This document shows positions 1-8,181 of a stretch of DNA of 64,000 bases, one piece after another; position 1 is the first letter of the stretch; each line of letters begins with the position of its first letter. The notes under the pieces are model-generated. The model was not told where the DNA came from. It ran no database searches and saw only the letters and a list, made by a program, of their open reading frames with translations. The position numbers and the translations under genes were made by a program. This stretch comes from Hymenobacter setariae (lineage in GTDB: Bacteria > Bacteroidota > Bacteroidia > Cytophagales > Hymenobacteraceae): assembly GCF_007713685.1 (NCBI RefSeq), contig NZ_VMRJ01000001.1, positions 1-64,000 on the forward strand. The letters are read 5' to 3'.

Positions 1-90
1 GTTCACCTCTTCCCATTCCGAACAGAGTCGTTAAGCCCCGGTGCGCCTATGGTACTGCCTTCACCGGTGGGAGAGTCGGTCGCCGCCAAC
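1..90 (+). rRNA. rrf: 5S ribosomal RNA, 3' part (5' end outside window)
   Basis: The window opens inside a 5S rRNA. The stretch around positions 7-35 (CCCATTCCGAACAGAG, GTTAAGCCCC) is the highly conserved loop B/C and helix III region, and GGTACTGC at 50-57 and GGGAGAGT at 69-76 are the conserved helix IV/V region. The 3' end is placed near 88-91 by analogy with other 5S genes. It is the end of an rRNA operon on the plus strand and a tRNA follows after about 80 bases. Confidence 0.93.
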
Positions 91-169
91 TTTACAACAA
101 CGAGCCCCCTGCCCCTGCGCTTTGACCAGCGCTCGGCAGGGTTCGTTTTAAATGTTAGTTTATAGTATC

Positions 170-242
170 GGTTCTGTAGCTCAGCTGGTAGAGCAGTACA
201 CTTTTAATGTACGGGTCCTGGGTTCGAATCCCAGCGGAGCCA
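170..242 (+). tRNA. tRNA-Lys (anticodon TTT)
   Basis: A 73-nt cloverleaf is visible. The acceptor stem GGTTCTG pairs with CGGAGCC (one G-U at pair 3 and one at pair 6), the discriminator base is A, the D-arm is AGCTC..GAGC, and the anticodon stem GTACA/TGTAC encloses the loop CTTTTAA with anticodon TTT at 203-205. The T-arm contains GGTTCGAATCC. CCA is not encoded. It lies directly behind the 5S gene and is probably co-transcribed with the rRNA operon. Confidence 0.95.
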
Positions 243-244
243 CT

Positions 245-278
245 AAAGGCCATATCCTTGCTTGGATATGGCCTTTTT
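245..278 (+). terminator. rho-independent terminator of the rRNA/tRNA operon
   Basis: Stem GGCCATATCC (248-257) pairs perfectly with GGATATGGCC (264-273) over the loop TTGCTT and is followed by a T run. It lies 3 nt behind the tRNA and is a textbook intrinsic terminator. Confidence 0.9.
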
Positions 279-650
279 CTATATGTTCTTCTTGGTGCTT
301 AAGTACTTATAAATAGCATGCCGTCACAAGTAGGCTATTACAGCCACATTGCAACGGTTAACTATTTGCAATGAGTACTTTACGCCGGTTTCACATGTGA
401 TGAGCAGATTTGACAGCCTATTTTATAGGTTACGCCTTACTTACAAAAGATGTATAGGTGATTCTCTTCTATACAAGCCAACTGCAACCTGTAAGGACAG
501 TGGTTGCGCACTGACCAATGGGTACCTAATAATGCATATAGTTTTTGTATAATATATTAATAAAGGGTTATATACTAGTTCAGGCCGTAGGCGTGTAAAT
601 AGCATAGAGCGGTAAAGTCCACACCGCGGACACCTAGGCAAACAGATGGA
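279..650. other. intergenic region, no gene supported
   Basis: About 370 AT-richer bases between the tRNA terminator and the fucosidase gene. Short open frames exist on both strands (around 349-552 and 441-641) but have no recognisable domain and no GC-rich third positions like the neighbouring genes. A promoter-like TAGTTTTTG lies at 539-547, one base away from the TAnnTTTG consensus, and could serve the downstream gene. No RNA gene was recognised. Confidence 0.6.
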
Positions 651-2144
651 GTGTACTTCTGCCAGCGAAGCACTAGCTTTAGCCGCTCATCTATTCTATC
701 GTCTCGCGTGTCTTTCTTATCCTCTATCGGATGGTGGTTGATAGGAGCATTGGTGGCGGTGCTACCTGCCCGTGCCCAAACTCCTTATGCCCCCACCTGG
801 ACTTCGCTCGACCGGCGTCCCATTCCGGCCTGGTTTACCGACGCTAAGTTTGGTATCTTCATTCACTGGGGCGTGTACTCGGTACCCGCCTACAGGCCCG
901 TGAGCCCGCGGCCCTATGAAACCTACGCCGAGTGGTACGGCGCCGATGTGTATGGCAATGCTGCCCTGCGACAAAGCTTTCACGATAAGAATTATGGCCC
1001 CACATTCACATACCGCGACTTTGGGCCTCTATTTAGGGTCGAGTTGTTTGACCCCGCCCGCTGGGCTGACTTATTTGCCCGCGCCGGCGCCCGCTATGTG
1101 GTGCTGACCGCTAAGCACCACGATGGATACTGCCTGTGGCCCACCACCGCCCCCTACAAGCAGCAGTGGCACAGTGGGGTAGTAGGGCCCAAGCGCGACC
1201 TAGCCGGCGAGTTGGCTCAGGCAGTGCGGGCCCGGGGCCTGAAAATGGGGTTTTACTATTCATTATTGGAGTGGGAAAGTACCTCTACGGCTAATCGCCC
1301 AAGCGGCTACTACCTTCCCAAAGCCGACATCGAGAAATACCGTATCCCCGACGCGCAGTATGTAGAAAAGAACTCACTGTGGCAGTTGAAGGAGTTGGTT
1401 ACGACCTATCGCCCCGCCTTACTCTTTGCCGACGGCGAATGGGACCGCTCGGCGGCCTACTGGCGTAGCCCTGAGTTTCTGGCCTGGCTCTACAATGAGG
1501 CTCCTAATAAGGACGAAGTAATTGTAAATGACCGCTGGGGGCAGGGCACCCGCGGGCAGCACGGTGGCTATTATACTAGTGAATATGCGAGCGACAACGA
1601 AAAAGTAGGCGTGCAACACCCTTGGGAGGAAAGCCGAGGCATGGGGCAGTCCTATGGCTTCAACCGAGCCGAAAATATTGAGAACTACAGCACCTCGGCC
1701 CAGCTGGTACACCAGCTTATCGACATCGTTAGCCGAGGTGGCAACCTGCTGCTTAACATTGGGCCGGCGGCCGACGGTACTATTCCCGTCCTCATGCAAG
1801 AGCGCCTAGTCGATATCGGGCGCTGGCTGGCCATCAATGGCGAGGCCATTTATGGCACGCGAGCATGGGCACCGGGGGCCGCAAAGGGCGCGCCGCAGTC
1901 CCTTTACTACACCGCCAAAGGCCAGGATGTATACGTGCTGACTACAAGCTGGCCTACCGCGCCCTTCGTTGTGGCCGGGGTACCGGCGGCCAGCCACCCC
2001 ACGGTGACACTGCTAGGCAGTGCGGTGCCCGTCACGTACACAACCCAGCGCGGCCAGCTGCTAGTGCAGCCGCCGGTTCTCACTCTAGCCCAGGCGCCTT
2101 GTCAATTTGCGTATGTGTTCAAGGTGCACCGTGCCGACCGGTAG
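651..2144 (+). CDS. alpha-L-fucosidase, GH29, secreted
   Basis: Glycoside hydrolase family 29 enzyme that removes alpha-L-fucose from glycans by a retaining mechanism. The catalytic (beta/alpha)8 domain begins near residue 50 with the family motif KFGIFIHWGVYSVPAY; AKHHDGYCLW and GFYYSLLEW follow. The likely nucleophile is the Asp in LLFADGEWD (about residue 260). GGNLLLNIGPAADG closes the barrel and a small beta domain forms the C-terminus. The 497-residue reading uses a GTG at 651. A GTG at 708 would place the start right before the hydrophobic segment that ends ARAQ, a typical signal peptide, so the true start may be there. Export to periplasm or surface is inferred. Stands alone, convergent with the next gene. 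A second GH29 gene lies at 13582. Confidence 0.9.
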   Translation: MYFCQRSTSFSRSSILSSRVSFLSSIGWWLIGALVAVLPARAQTPYAPTWTSLDRRPIPAWFTDAKFGIFIHWGVYSVPAYRPVSPRPYETYAEWYGADVYGNAALRQSFHDKNYGPTFTYRDFGPLFRVELFDPARWADLFARAGARYVVLTAKHHDGYCLWPTTAPYKQQWHSGVVGPKRDLAGELAQAVRARGLKMGFYYSLLEWESTSTANRPSGYYLPKADIEKYRIPDAQYVEKNSLWQLKELVTTYRPALLFADGEWDRSAAYWRSPEFLAWLYNEAPNKDEVIVNDRWGQGTRGQHGGYYTSEYASDNEKVGVQHPWEESRGMGQSYGFNRAENIENYSTSAQLVHQLIDIVSRGGNLLLNIGPAADGTIPVLMQERLVDIGRWLAINGEAIYGTRAWAPGAAKGAPQSLYYTAKGQDVYVLTTSWPTAPFVVAGVPAASHPTVTLLGSAVPVTYTTQRGQLLVQPPVLTLAQAPCQFAYVFKVHRADR

Positions 2145-2166
2145 GACCTAGGGCATGGTGGTATGC

Positions 2167-2212
2167 AAAAGGCCGTTAACATCATCTGCCAAAGCAGATG
2201 ATGTTAACGGCC
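2167..2212 (-). terminator. long perfect hairpin between convergent genes
   Basis: A 19-bp perfect stem (2171-2189 with 2194-2212) and a 4-nt loop lies between two convergent genes. AAAA at 2167-2170 gives a short U tract on the minus strand, so it probably terminates the sugar isomerase-like gene and may also serve the fucosidase gene. Confidence 0.75.
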
Positions 2213-2249
2213 TCTATACAAAGAGTTAACTAAGCGTGTAGCTCTCCGG

Positions 2250-3140
2250 CTAAGCTTTCTTAGATATGGTCAGCAGGTTCTTGCGCATATAGGAGGCGCT
2301 TTGAGTGATGCTCTGGAAGGCATCGCCGGCAAAATTCTCCTGCTCCATTACAGGGTGCTTGAGCCCCGCCGTGCCGGCGTAGGTCATGATGTTGCGGTAG
2401 TCAATCGACCCATTGCCAACTTCCGTATTCAACTCGCGATTGGCTTTGTCCATGTCCTTCACGTGCCAAAGCGGGAAGCGCTTGGGGTGGTCTTTTATTA
2501 GCTTAATGGGGTCTTGCCCAGCCCGCACTACCCAGTAGATATCCATTTCAAAGTCTACCAGCGCTGGGTCAGTTTCCTTCAGTAGCACGTCGTAAACGGT
2601 GGTGCCTTCGAGGGGCTTAAATTCAAAATCGTGGTTGTGGTATCCTAGGCGCAGGCCGGCGCTTTTGCACCGGGCACCAGCCTTATTAAATTTTGCCGCC
2701 AGGGTCCGGCAGTCGGCTACTGTGGCACGCAGCTTCTCATCTAGGTACGGTACAATGACGTACTGCTGGCCGCACGCTTTGGCCGCCTCAATAGTAGCCA
2801 TGAGCTGGGCCTTGTCGCCGCTTCGTAGAAAATTGCCTAAGTCGTAGTGGCCGCTGGGGGTGGTTAGGCCATTACCCGCGAGCACGGCTTTGAACTCCGT
2901 GGGCTTCATGCCCCAGAAGTGCTTTTCGGGGCTGTAGCCAAACGTTTCGACCTCTTGGTAGCCAGCTTTTGCTACCTTAGCCAGCACGCCTTTAGCATCT
3001 TGGCCGATATAATCGCGCAGGGTATACAGCTGCAAGCCAGCCTTGTAGGGCGTAGGGGCGGCGAGCAGTAGCTCGGGCCGCACACAAGAAACAGCAGCCA
3101 GTAAGCCAACTTGCTTTACAAAATCTCGGCGGTGGGTCAT
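2250..3140 (-). CDS. sugar phosphate isomerase/epimerase-like TIM barrel, Tat-exported
   Basis: Xylose-isomerase-like TIM barrel family (AP endonuclease 2 superfamily), 296 residues. The N-terminus carries a twin-arginine motif, RRDFVKQ at residues 4-10, followed by a hydrophobic stretch, so the folded protein is probably exported by Tat. Barrel elements include AGLQLYTLRDYI, GYQEVETFGY, YHNHDFEF (about residue 167) and VDFEMDIYWVVRAG, with His, Glu and Asp residues that bind a divalent metal in this family. Such Tat-exported members are common in Bacteroidota and Planctomycetes glycan loci, but the substrate cannot be read from sequence. Single gene; ends at the hairpin shared with the fucosidase gene. 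Confidence 0.85.
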   Translation of the reverse strand: MTHRRDFVKQVGLLAAVSCVRPELLLAAPTPYKAGLQLYTLRDYIGQDAKGVLAKVAKAGYQEVETFGYSPEKHFWGMKPTEFKAVLAGNGLTTPSGHYDLGNFLRSGDKAQLMATIEAAKACGQQYVIVPYLDEKLRATVADCRTLAAKFNKAGARCKSAGLRLGYHNHDFEFKPLEGTTVYDVLLKETDPALVDFEMDIYWVVRAGQDPIKLIKDHPKRFPLWHVKDMDKANRELNTEVGNGSIDYRNIMTYAGTAGLKHPVMEQENFAGDAFQSITQSASYMRKNLLTISKKA

Positions 3141-3516
3141 AAGTGGGGAAAGAAGAGAAAAGTGAGGCTACCCACCAAGGCCCCAGGAGAGGTTAGAAAT
3201 GGGTAAGCGTCGCAAAGTACAGCTTTTTGAACCGAAGCATTGCGGAAGAGACTCAATAGCTAGAAAATATCGTGCCTCTTATGAATACCGAGATAGAGTG
3301 GTGCCACGCGCTTCTATAGATACATCAGACCCTAGCGTACTTATTGGCAGGGCTGTATTGTTCGGGTACGGACCTACTCACTATTAAAGGAAACTCTTGT
3401 AACGGCGCGCCGAGCCCGGTAGACCCTAGGGGCTTGTGAATCACCTATTTGCTGTATACGGCCAGCGGCTGACAATCAGTAACTAGTATGAGACTCACAT
3501 AACGTTTTGACTGCAA
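3141..3516. other. intergenic region, no gene supported
   Basis: About 375 bases between two minus-strand genes. A 62-codon open frame at 3199-3387 on the plus strand has no recognisable domain and no start context. On the minus strand GTACTTTGC near 3212-3220 resembles a Bacteroidota -7 element and could drive the gene ending at 2250. Otherwise nothing is seen. Confidence 0.5.
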
Positions 3517-4599
3517 TTAACGGCCGCTACTAGGAAAGGCCCGCGTATATGGCGTTGGTACGGGCGTGTCGGCGTGTAGTACCGTGGCTGCACGTAGCGG
3601 AAAATAGGGGTCGCGCAGCAGCTCGCGCGCCAGCATTATGAGGTCAGCCTGGCCAGTGGCAATGAGTTCATTAGCCTGCTCAGGCGTGGTAATGAGACCC
3701 ACCGCGCCGGTTAAGATACCTGTATCAGCTTTTATTTTTTCGGCGTAGGGTACCTGATACGAAGGCACAAGCTTGGCGCGGTCGGGCGCGCTAAATACGC
3801 CGGCTGAGGCTGTAACCACGTCTACGCCGTGCTGCTGTAACACTGCCACCAGCCGCACCGAATCGGCTAAGTGCCAGGCGTGTTCTTCATCTGAAAAGTC
3901 AACGGCTGAAAGCCGCACTAGCAGCGGCATCGCCTCGGGAATAACGGCCCGAATTGCATCGACCACCTCAAGTAGCAGCCGAATGCGATTTTCGAAGCTG
4001 CCACCGTAGGCGTCGGAGCGATGGTTGGCGAGTGCTGAGTAAAACTGGTGTAGCAGGTAGCCGTGGCCCGCATGCAGCTCGATGGCATCAAAACCGGCAT
4101 GTACGGCCCTAGTGGCCGCCTGCGCAAAATCGGCCACTAGGGTAGCTATTTCGGTCATGGTCAGTGCCTCCGCTGTATGCTGTTTATCGAGCGACACGGC
4201 CGAAGCGCTTTTGGTAACCCAGCCACCGTCGGTAGGCGGCAGGTAGTGAAAGCCTGCCGTGGGGTGCGCGTGGCTGCCCTTGCCGCCCGCGTGCCACAAC
4301 TGCACGGCTATTTTGGCCCCCTGGGCCTGCACAAACTGTATGATTGGCTTCCAGGCCTCTACCTGTGCTTCGTTCCACAGGCCGGTGTCAAACAAAGTAT
4401 TGCGCCCTTCTGGCGATACGGCCGTGGCCTCTGTAATTACCAGGCCTACTCCGCCCACTGCCCGGCTACCTAGGTGCACCAAGTGCCAGGCGCCGACTAG
4501 GCCATCGGGGCTAAGGTACTGTTGCATAGGCGACATGACCAGTCGATTTTTTAGTAGCAAACTGCGAACTTGGAGCGGCGAAAAGAGAGGAACGTTCAT
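3517..4599 (-). CDS. NADH:flavin oxidoreductase, Old Yellow Enzyme family (YqjM-like)
   Basis: FMN-dependent ene-reductase of the Old Yellow Enzyme family, YqjM/NamA subgroup, 360 residues. The family reduces activated C=C bonds of enones, quinones or nitro-compounds with NAD(P)H. Visible motifs are LKNRLVMSPM (16-25), VGLVITEATAVSPEGR, IAVQLWHAGGKG, the substrate-binding ELHAGHGYLLHQF with two His, NHRSDAYGGSFENR, and the FMN phosphate site GILTGAVGLI followed by ADLIMLARELLRDPYF. The cysteine that tunes flavin potential in YqjM (MSPMCMY, Cys26) is replaced by Gln26 here (MSPMQQY), so redox behaviour may differ. Cytoplasmic. It stands alone, divergent from the histidine kinase gene. Confidence 0.9.
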   Translation of the reverse strand: MNVPLFSPLQVRSLLLKNRLVMSPMQQYLSPDGLVGAWHLVHLGSRAVGGVGLVITEATAVSPEGRNTLFDTGLWNEAQVEAWKPIIQFVQAQGAKIAVQLWHAGGKGSHAHPTAGFHYLPPTDGGWVTKSASAVSLDKQHTAEALTMTEIATLVADFAQAATRAVHAGFDAIELHAGHGYLLHQFYSALANHRSDAYGGSFENRIRLLLEVVDAIRAVIPEAMPLLVRLSAVDFSDEEHAWHLADSVRLVAVLQQHGVDVVTASAGVFSAPDRAKLVPSYQVPYAEKIKADTGILTGAVGLITTPEQANELIATGQADLIMLARELLRDPYFPLRAATVLHADTPVPTPYTRAFPSSGR

Positions 4600-4652
4600 G
4601 TTATTTGAAGAGTAATAGGGGAGGCGCTATATCGGCGAACGAATGCTAACGC

Positions 4653-4660
4653 TAGCTTTG
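4653..4660 (+). promoter_or_regulatory. candidate -7 element TAGCTTTG
   Basis: TAGCTTTG matches the Bacteroidota -7 consensus TAnnTTTG exactly, 180 bases upstream of the preferred start of the kinase gene. No clear TTTG -33 partner is seen. It lies inside the longer reading frame that begins at 4643, which argues for the downstream start. Confidence 0.4.
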
Positions 4661-4843
4661 AGCACACTATTCCGGGGCGCTTTTCCTAGCCAACAGGTAG
4701 TCAGCAGCGCGCATACTCTTGCAAACCTAAGGGGGGCTTATGGCTACCTTAGCGGTAAAAAAGCCGGAATAAACGGTACTTTTAAGGCAGGGGAGCTTGC
4801 CGTTGGTTGCCCCACCCGGCGTGCGGGCGTATTTCACGGCCTT

Positions 4844-7138
4844 ATGCACTTGCGCGCTTCTTTACTTACCCTAGGCCTGCTGGGAGCGCTACACGCAGCT
4901 CAGGCCGAGCCCATGACACCGCTGCTAAAGCCAGCAGAGGCCAATCAGCTACGTACCCGGCTGTGGCATACCCCGGCTGGTCACGCCCGACTGCACCTAC
5001 TGCTTCAGCTGGCCGACGACCAGGTGGCCCGGCACGACGAGCAGGAAACACCTCTCGACAGCGCGGCTAATTATGGGCAAGAAGCCCTGGCACTGAGCAC
5101 CCGGCTGGCCGACCCAATTAGTCGCATCCGTAGCCTATATGTGCTAGGTCAGCTGCCTGGCACTAGTGGCGCAGCCGACACTACCGGGCGGGCGTTGCTA
5201 CGCCAAGGTCTGACACTTAGCCAGCAGGCGCGTAGCCTGGCGCTTGAAGCGACCGGCTGGTTTTACTTAGCCAATAGCTACCCGCGCACCACAGCCGGGC
5301 TGCCGCGCAAGCTGGCCGACTATGCTCGCGCCGCCGCCCTATTTGCGCAGGCTAAGCGCCCGCTAGAGCACGCCTACGTGTTGAAAACGATGGCCGATAT
5401 GCACCTGCTGCAAGGCCACTCGGGGCAAGCTGAGCAAGAGCTGCTGCACGTGCTGGCCCTGTACCGCGCCGCCGGCCACCGCGAGCTGCACTACACCTAC
5501 GACCTGCTGCGCGGCGCCACTCGGCAGGTGGGCAACTATCAGGCGGCTCTGCGCTACAGCTTGGTTGCCGTAGAAAGCGCCCAGGCCACCGGCGATACCA
5601 CGCTGCTAGATTACCTATATAGCAACGTAGCCAGTATTTATAATGAGCTGCAACAGCCCACTCAGGCCCTGACCTACTACAAACAGGCCCTGCAACACGC
5701 CCGCCAGCGGCAGGTGCCAGCCGGCATCGTGAACACGAGCGCTGCCATCAGCCGCATACTGCTTGGACAACACCGGCCGGCACAGGCGCTACGGTTCTTG
5801 CAGACTTCGGCCGGCGCTTACCAGGACGCAAGCCCCGGGGGGTATCTACGCGGCCTCGTGGAGTGCTACGTGGCCATAGGGCAGTACGGGTCGGCCGAGC
5901 GCAGTCTGCGCCCATTGCTGGCCCGGGCTGCGCAGCCTGGCGTCAGCGATATGGAGCAAATGCTTGCCCACCTCGCAGCCGGGCGGTTTTACCTGGCCGC
6001 GGGGCGCTACGCCGAGGCCCGTCCACATTTGCAGCAGGCGCTGGGGCTATGCCAATCGGCGGGCTTCCTGCTGCAAGCGGCCAGCCTGCACCAATTGCTG
6101 TTTCGAGCTGACTCGGCACAGGGGCGGTTTCCGGCGGCCATCGCGCACCTGCAGCAGTACAAGCGCCTGAACGACTCGGTCTTTAATGCTGCTCGCAACC
6201 AGCAGCTGGCCAGCCTTCAGATTCAGTACGACACCCGCCAGAAGGAGCAAAACATTGCCCTTCTTACCAAGCAAAGCCTCTTGCAGCAGGCGCGCCTGCA
6301 CCAGCGCGAGCAGCAGCGCAATGCCCTGCTGGTGGGGGCCGGCCTGCTGCTGCTACTACTGGGGCTGGGCTACAACCGCTACCGCCTCAAGCAGCGTAGC
6401 AACCACCTGCTGCGCGCCCAACAAGCCGAGATAGAACGACACAGCCAGGACCTAGCCCGCTTGCTAACCGAGCAGCGCGAGCTGCTGACCGAGAAAGAAT
6501 GGATGCTGCGCGAGATTCACCACCGGGTCAAGAACAACCTGCAAGTAATTGGTAGCTTGCTGCATACGCAGGCCGATTACTCGGCTGAGCCCGCCACGCT
6601 GGCCGCCCTCGAGCAAAGTCAGCATCGGGTGCAGGCCATGGCTCTACTGCACCAGCACCTCTACCAGGCCGACCGCGTAGGCTGGGTGCCGCTGCCCACC
6701 TACGTGCAGGAGTTGGCCACGCACCTGCTTGATGCCTTTGATGTGGCGGGCCGTGTGCGCTTGCACCTCGACCTGGCTCCGCTGGCCCTGCCCGTAGCTA
6801 CCGCCACACCCCTAGGGCTGGCGCTCAACGAGCTACTCATTAATGCGCTGAAACATGCCTTTGCTCCCGGCCAGGCGGGCACGCTCACGCTTACCAGCCA
6901 GCAGTCGACGCATAACACCTACCTGCTCAGCGTGGCCGACGATGGCCGGGGCCTGCCGCCCGATTTTGACCCTAGCCATGCCCATACGCTAGGCCTCACG
7001 CTGGTGACGGGCCTTAGTCGCCAGCTCGATGGCGAGTTTGCGCTGCTGCCCAACCCTGCCGGGCGGGGCACAGTGGCCCGCTTGCGCTTCAGCCTGCCCG
7101 GCCAAGTGGCGGCCGAAGTGAGCTCAGCCGCGGGCTAA
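4844..7138 (+). CDS. TPR-containing sensor histidine kinase (HisKA_2 type)
   Basis: Membrane-bound sensor kinase, 764 residues from the ATG at 4844. The frame is open back to 4643, but the ATG at 4844 directly precedes a signal peptide (LLTLGLLGALHAAQA) and the upstream stretch looks non-coding. Order: signal peptide; a long helical periplasmic region of TPR repeats (about 40-470); one transmembrane helix (LLVGAGLLLLLLGLGY, about 493-510); a coiled coil; a HisKA_2 dimerisation domain with phospho-acceptor motif EIHHRVKNN (His559/560); and a HATPase domain with LNELLINALKHAF (N box) and DDGRGLPP (G box). This class typically partners response regulators with receivers like the one encoded at 8182-10692, two genes downstream, so the two may form a pair (inference). 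Confidence 0.9.
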   Translation: MHLRASLLTLGLLGALHAAQAEPMTPLLKPAEANQLRTRLWHTPAGHARLHLLLQLADDQVARHDEQETPLDSAANYGQEALALSTRLADPISRIRSLYVLGQLPGTSGAADTTGRALLRQGLTLSQQARSLALEATGWFYLANSYPRTTAGLPRKLADYARAAALFAQAKRPLEHAYVLKTMADMHLLQGHSGQAEQELLHVLALYRAAGHRELHYTYDLLRGATRQVGNYQAALRYSLVAVESAQATGDTTLLDYLYSNVASIYNELQQPTQALTYYKQALQHARQRQVPAGIVNTSAAISRILLGQHRPAQALRFLQTSAGAYQDASPGGYLRGLVECYVAIGQYGSAERSLRPLLARAAQPGVSDMEQMLAHLAAGRFYLAAGRYAEARPHLQQALGLCQSAGFLLQAASLHQLLFRADSAQGRFPAAIAHLQQYKRLNDSVFNAARNQQLASLQIQYDTRQKEQNIALLTKQSLLQQARLHQREQQRNALLVGAGLLLLLLGLGYNRYRLKQRSNHLLRAQQAEIERHSQDLARLLTEQRELLTEKEWMLREIHHRVKNNLQVIGSLLHTQADYSAEPATLAALEQSQHRVQAMALLHQHLYQADRVGWVPLPTYVQELATHLLDAFDVAGRVRLHLDLAPLALPVATATPLGLALNELLINALKHAFAPGQAGTLTLTSQQSTHNTYLLSVADDGRGLPPDFDPSHAHTLGLTLVTGLSRQLDGEFALLPNPAGRGTVARLRFSLPGQVAAEVSSAAG

Positions 7139-7181
7139 GTAAAATCCGCTAAAAGTACCGGTAAAGCCGTTTTTTTTACCG

Positions 7182-7211
7182 TTTGGCACCCTAGGGGGCC
7201 GGGTAGTTTTG
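7182..7211 (+). promoter_or_regulatory. Bacteroidota-type promoter
   Basis: TTTG at 7182-7185 and TAGTTTTG at 7204-7211 are separated by 18 bases, an exact match to the TTTG / TAnnTTTG promoter of the primary Bacteroidota sigma factor. Transcription would begin near 7218, downstream of the longest possible reading frame start (7209) and upstream of the ATG at 7278. Confidence 0.75.
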
Positions 7212-7277
7212 CAGTGTCAGAGCTACTGTGCAGTCGGTGGCCTGGCTAGTGTTTCACCTCTCTTACTACGTAGCGCT

Positions 7278-8099
7278 ATGCCTAAACTCACGGTTAAAGA
7301 CGGCACCGAAATTTACTACAAAGACTGGGGTACGGGCCAGCCTCTGTTCTTTCACCACGGCTGGCCGCTTTCCAGCGACGACTGGGATGCGCAGCTCATG
7401 TTTTTCCTGACGAAAGGCTACCGCGTCATTGCCCATGACCGCCGTGGGCACGGCCGCTCATCGCAGGCCCCGAACGGCCACGACATGGACACCTACGTGG
7501 CCGATGTAGCCGAGCTGACCGCCCACCTCGACCTGAGGAACGCCGTACACATCGGCCACTCCACGGGCGGCGGCGAGGCCATCCACTACGCAGCCCGCGC
7601 CGAGCCCGGCCGCGTAGCCAAGGTGGTGCTCATCAGCGCCGTAACGCCCCTGATGGTGCAAGGTCCCACCAACCCCGACGGTGTACCAATGTCGATATTC
7701 GACGAAATTCGCGAGGGCACGGCTACCAACCGCGCGCAGTACTTCACTGATTTTTCCATTCCCTTCTACGGTTTCAACCGCGAGGGCGCCAACGTGAAGC
7801 AGGGCCTACGCGACAACTGGTTTCGGCAGGGCATGAGCGGCGGGGCCAACGCCCACTACTACGGTATCGCTGCCTTCTCGGAAACCGACTTCACCGAAGA
7901 CCTCAAAAGCGTAGATATTCCAGTGCTGGTGTTGCACGGCGAAGACGACCAGATTGTGCCCTTCCAAGTAGCTGCCGCCAAAGCCATCAAGCTGCTGAAG
8001 CACGGCAAGCTGATTGCCTACCCCGGCTTCCCCCACGGCATGCCTGCCACCGAGGCCGCCACGATAAATGCTGATTTGCTGGCGTTCATCAAAGACTAG
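7278..8099 (+). CDS. alpha/beta hydrolase, non-haem chloroperoxidase/esterase type
   Basis: 273-residue cytoplasmic alpha/beta hydrolase close to cofactor-free haloperoxidases and arylesterases. The start at 7278 (MPKLTVKDG) is preferred because the promoter at 7182-7211 lies at the 5' end of the longer frame. Motifs: oxyanion-hole HHGWPLSSDDWD, strand and turn VIAHDRRGHGRS, nucleophile elbow GHSTGG with Ser95, acid HGEDDQIVP with Asp224, and His253 in FPHGMP. This matches the Ser-Asp-His spacing of bacterial chloroperoxidases. The natural substrate is unknown; members hydrolyse esters and lactones and can form peracids. Monocistronic, convergent with the sigma54 activator gene. Confidence 0.88.
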   Translation: MPKLTVKDGTEIYYKDWGTGQPLFFHHGWPLSSDDWDAQLMFFLTKGYRVIAHDRRGHGRSSQAPNGHDMDTYVADVAELTAHLDLRNAVHIGHSTGGGEAIHYAARAEPGRVAKVVLISAVTPLMVQGPTNPDGVPMSIFDEIREGTATNRAQYFTDFSIPFYGFNREGANVKQGLRDNWFRQGMSGGANAHYYGIAAFSETDFTEDLKSVDIPVLVLHGEDDQIVPFQVAAAKAIKLLKHGKLIAYPGFPHGMPATEAATINADLLAFIKD

Positions 8100-8122
8100 A
8101 AAACAAGCCATTGCTAATCGAC

Positions 8123-8152
8123 AAGAGCTGCCTCGTCGCCGGGGCAGCTCTT
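8123..8152. terminator. hairpin between convergent genes
   Basis: AAGAGCTGCC (8123-8132) pairs with GGCAGCTCTT (8143-8152). There is no T run on either side, so it may be a bidirectional or RNA-stabilising hairpin for the two convergent genes. Confidence 0.45.
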
Positions 8153-8181
8153 ATGCGTTAGTACAAAGTCCAAGCTACTTC

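Noticed and set aside
349..641. Short open frames on both strands in the first intergenic region
   Set aside because: No domain, no start context, composition unlike neighbouring genes and they overlap each other.
3199..3387. 62-codon frame in the spacer before the OYE gene
   Set aside because: No recognisable protein feature and no codon bias; likely chance.
4643..4843. Longer N-terminus for the histidine kinase
   Set aside because: A promoter element lies inside it and the real signal peptide begins at 4844.
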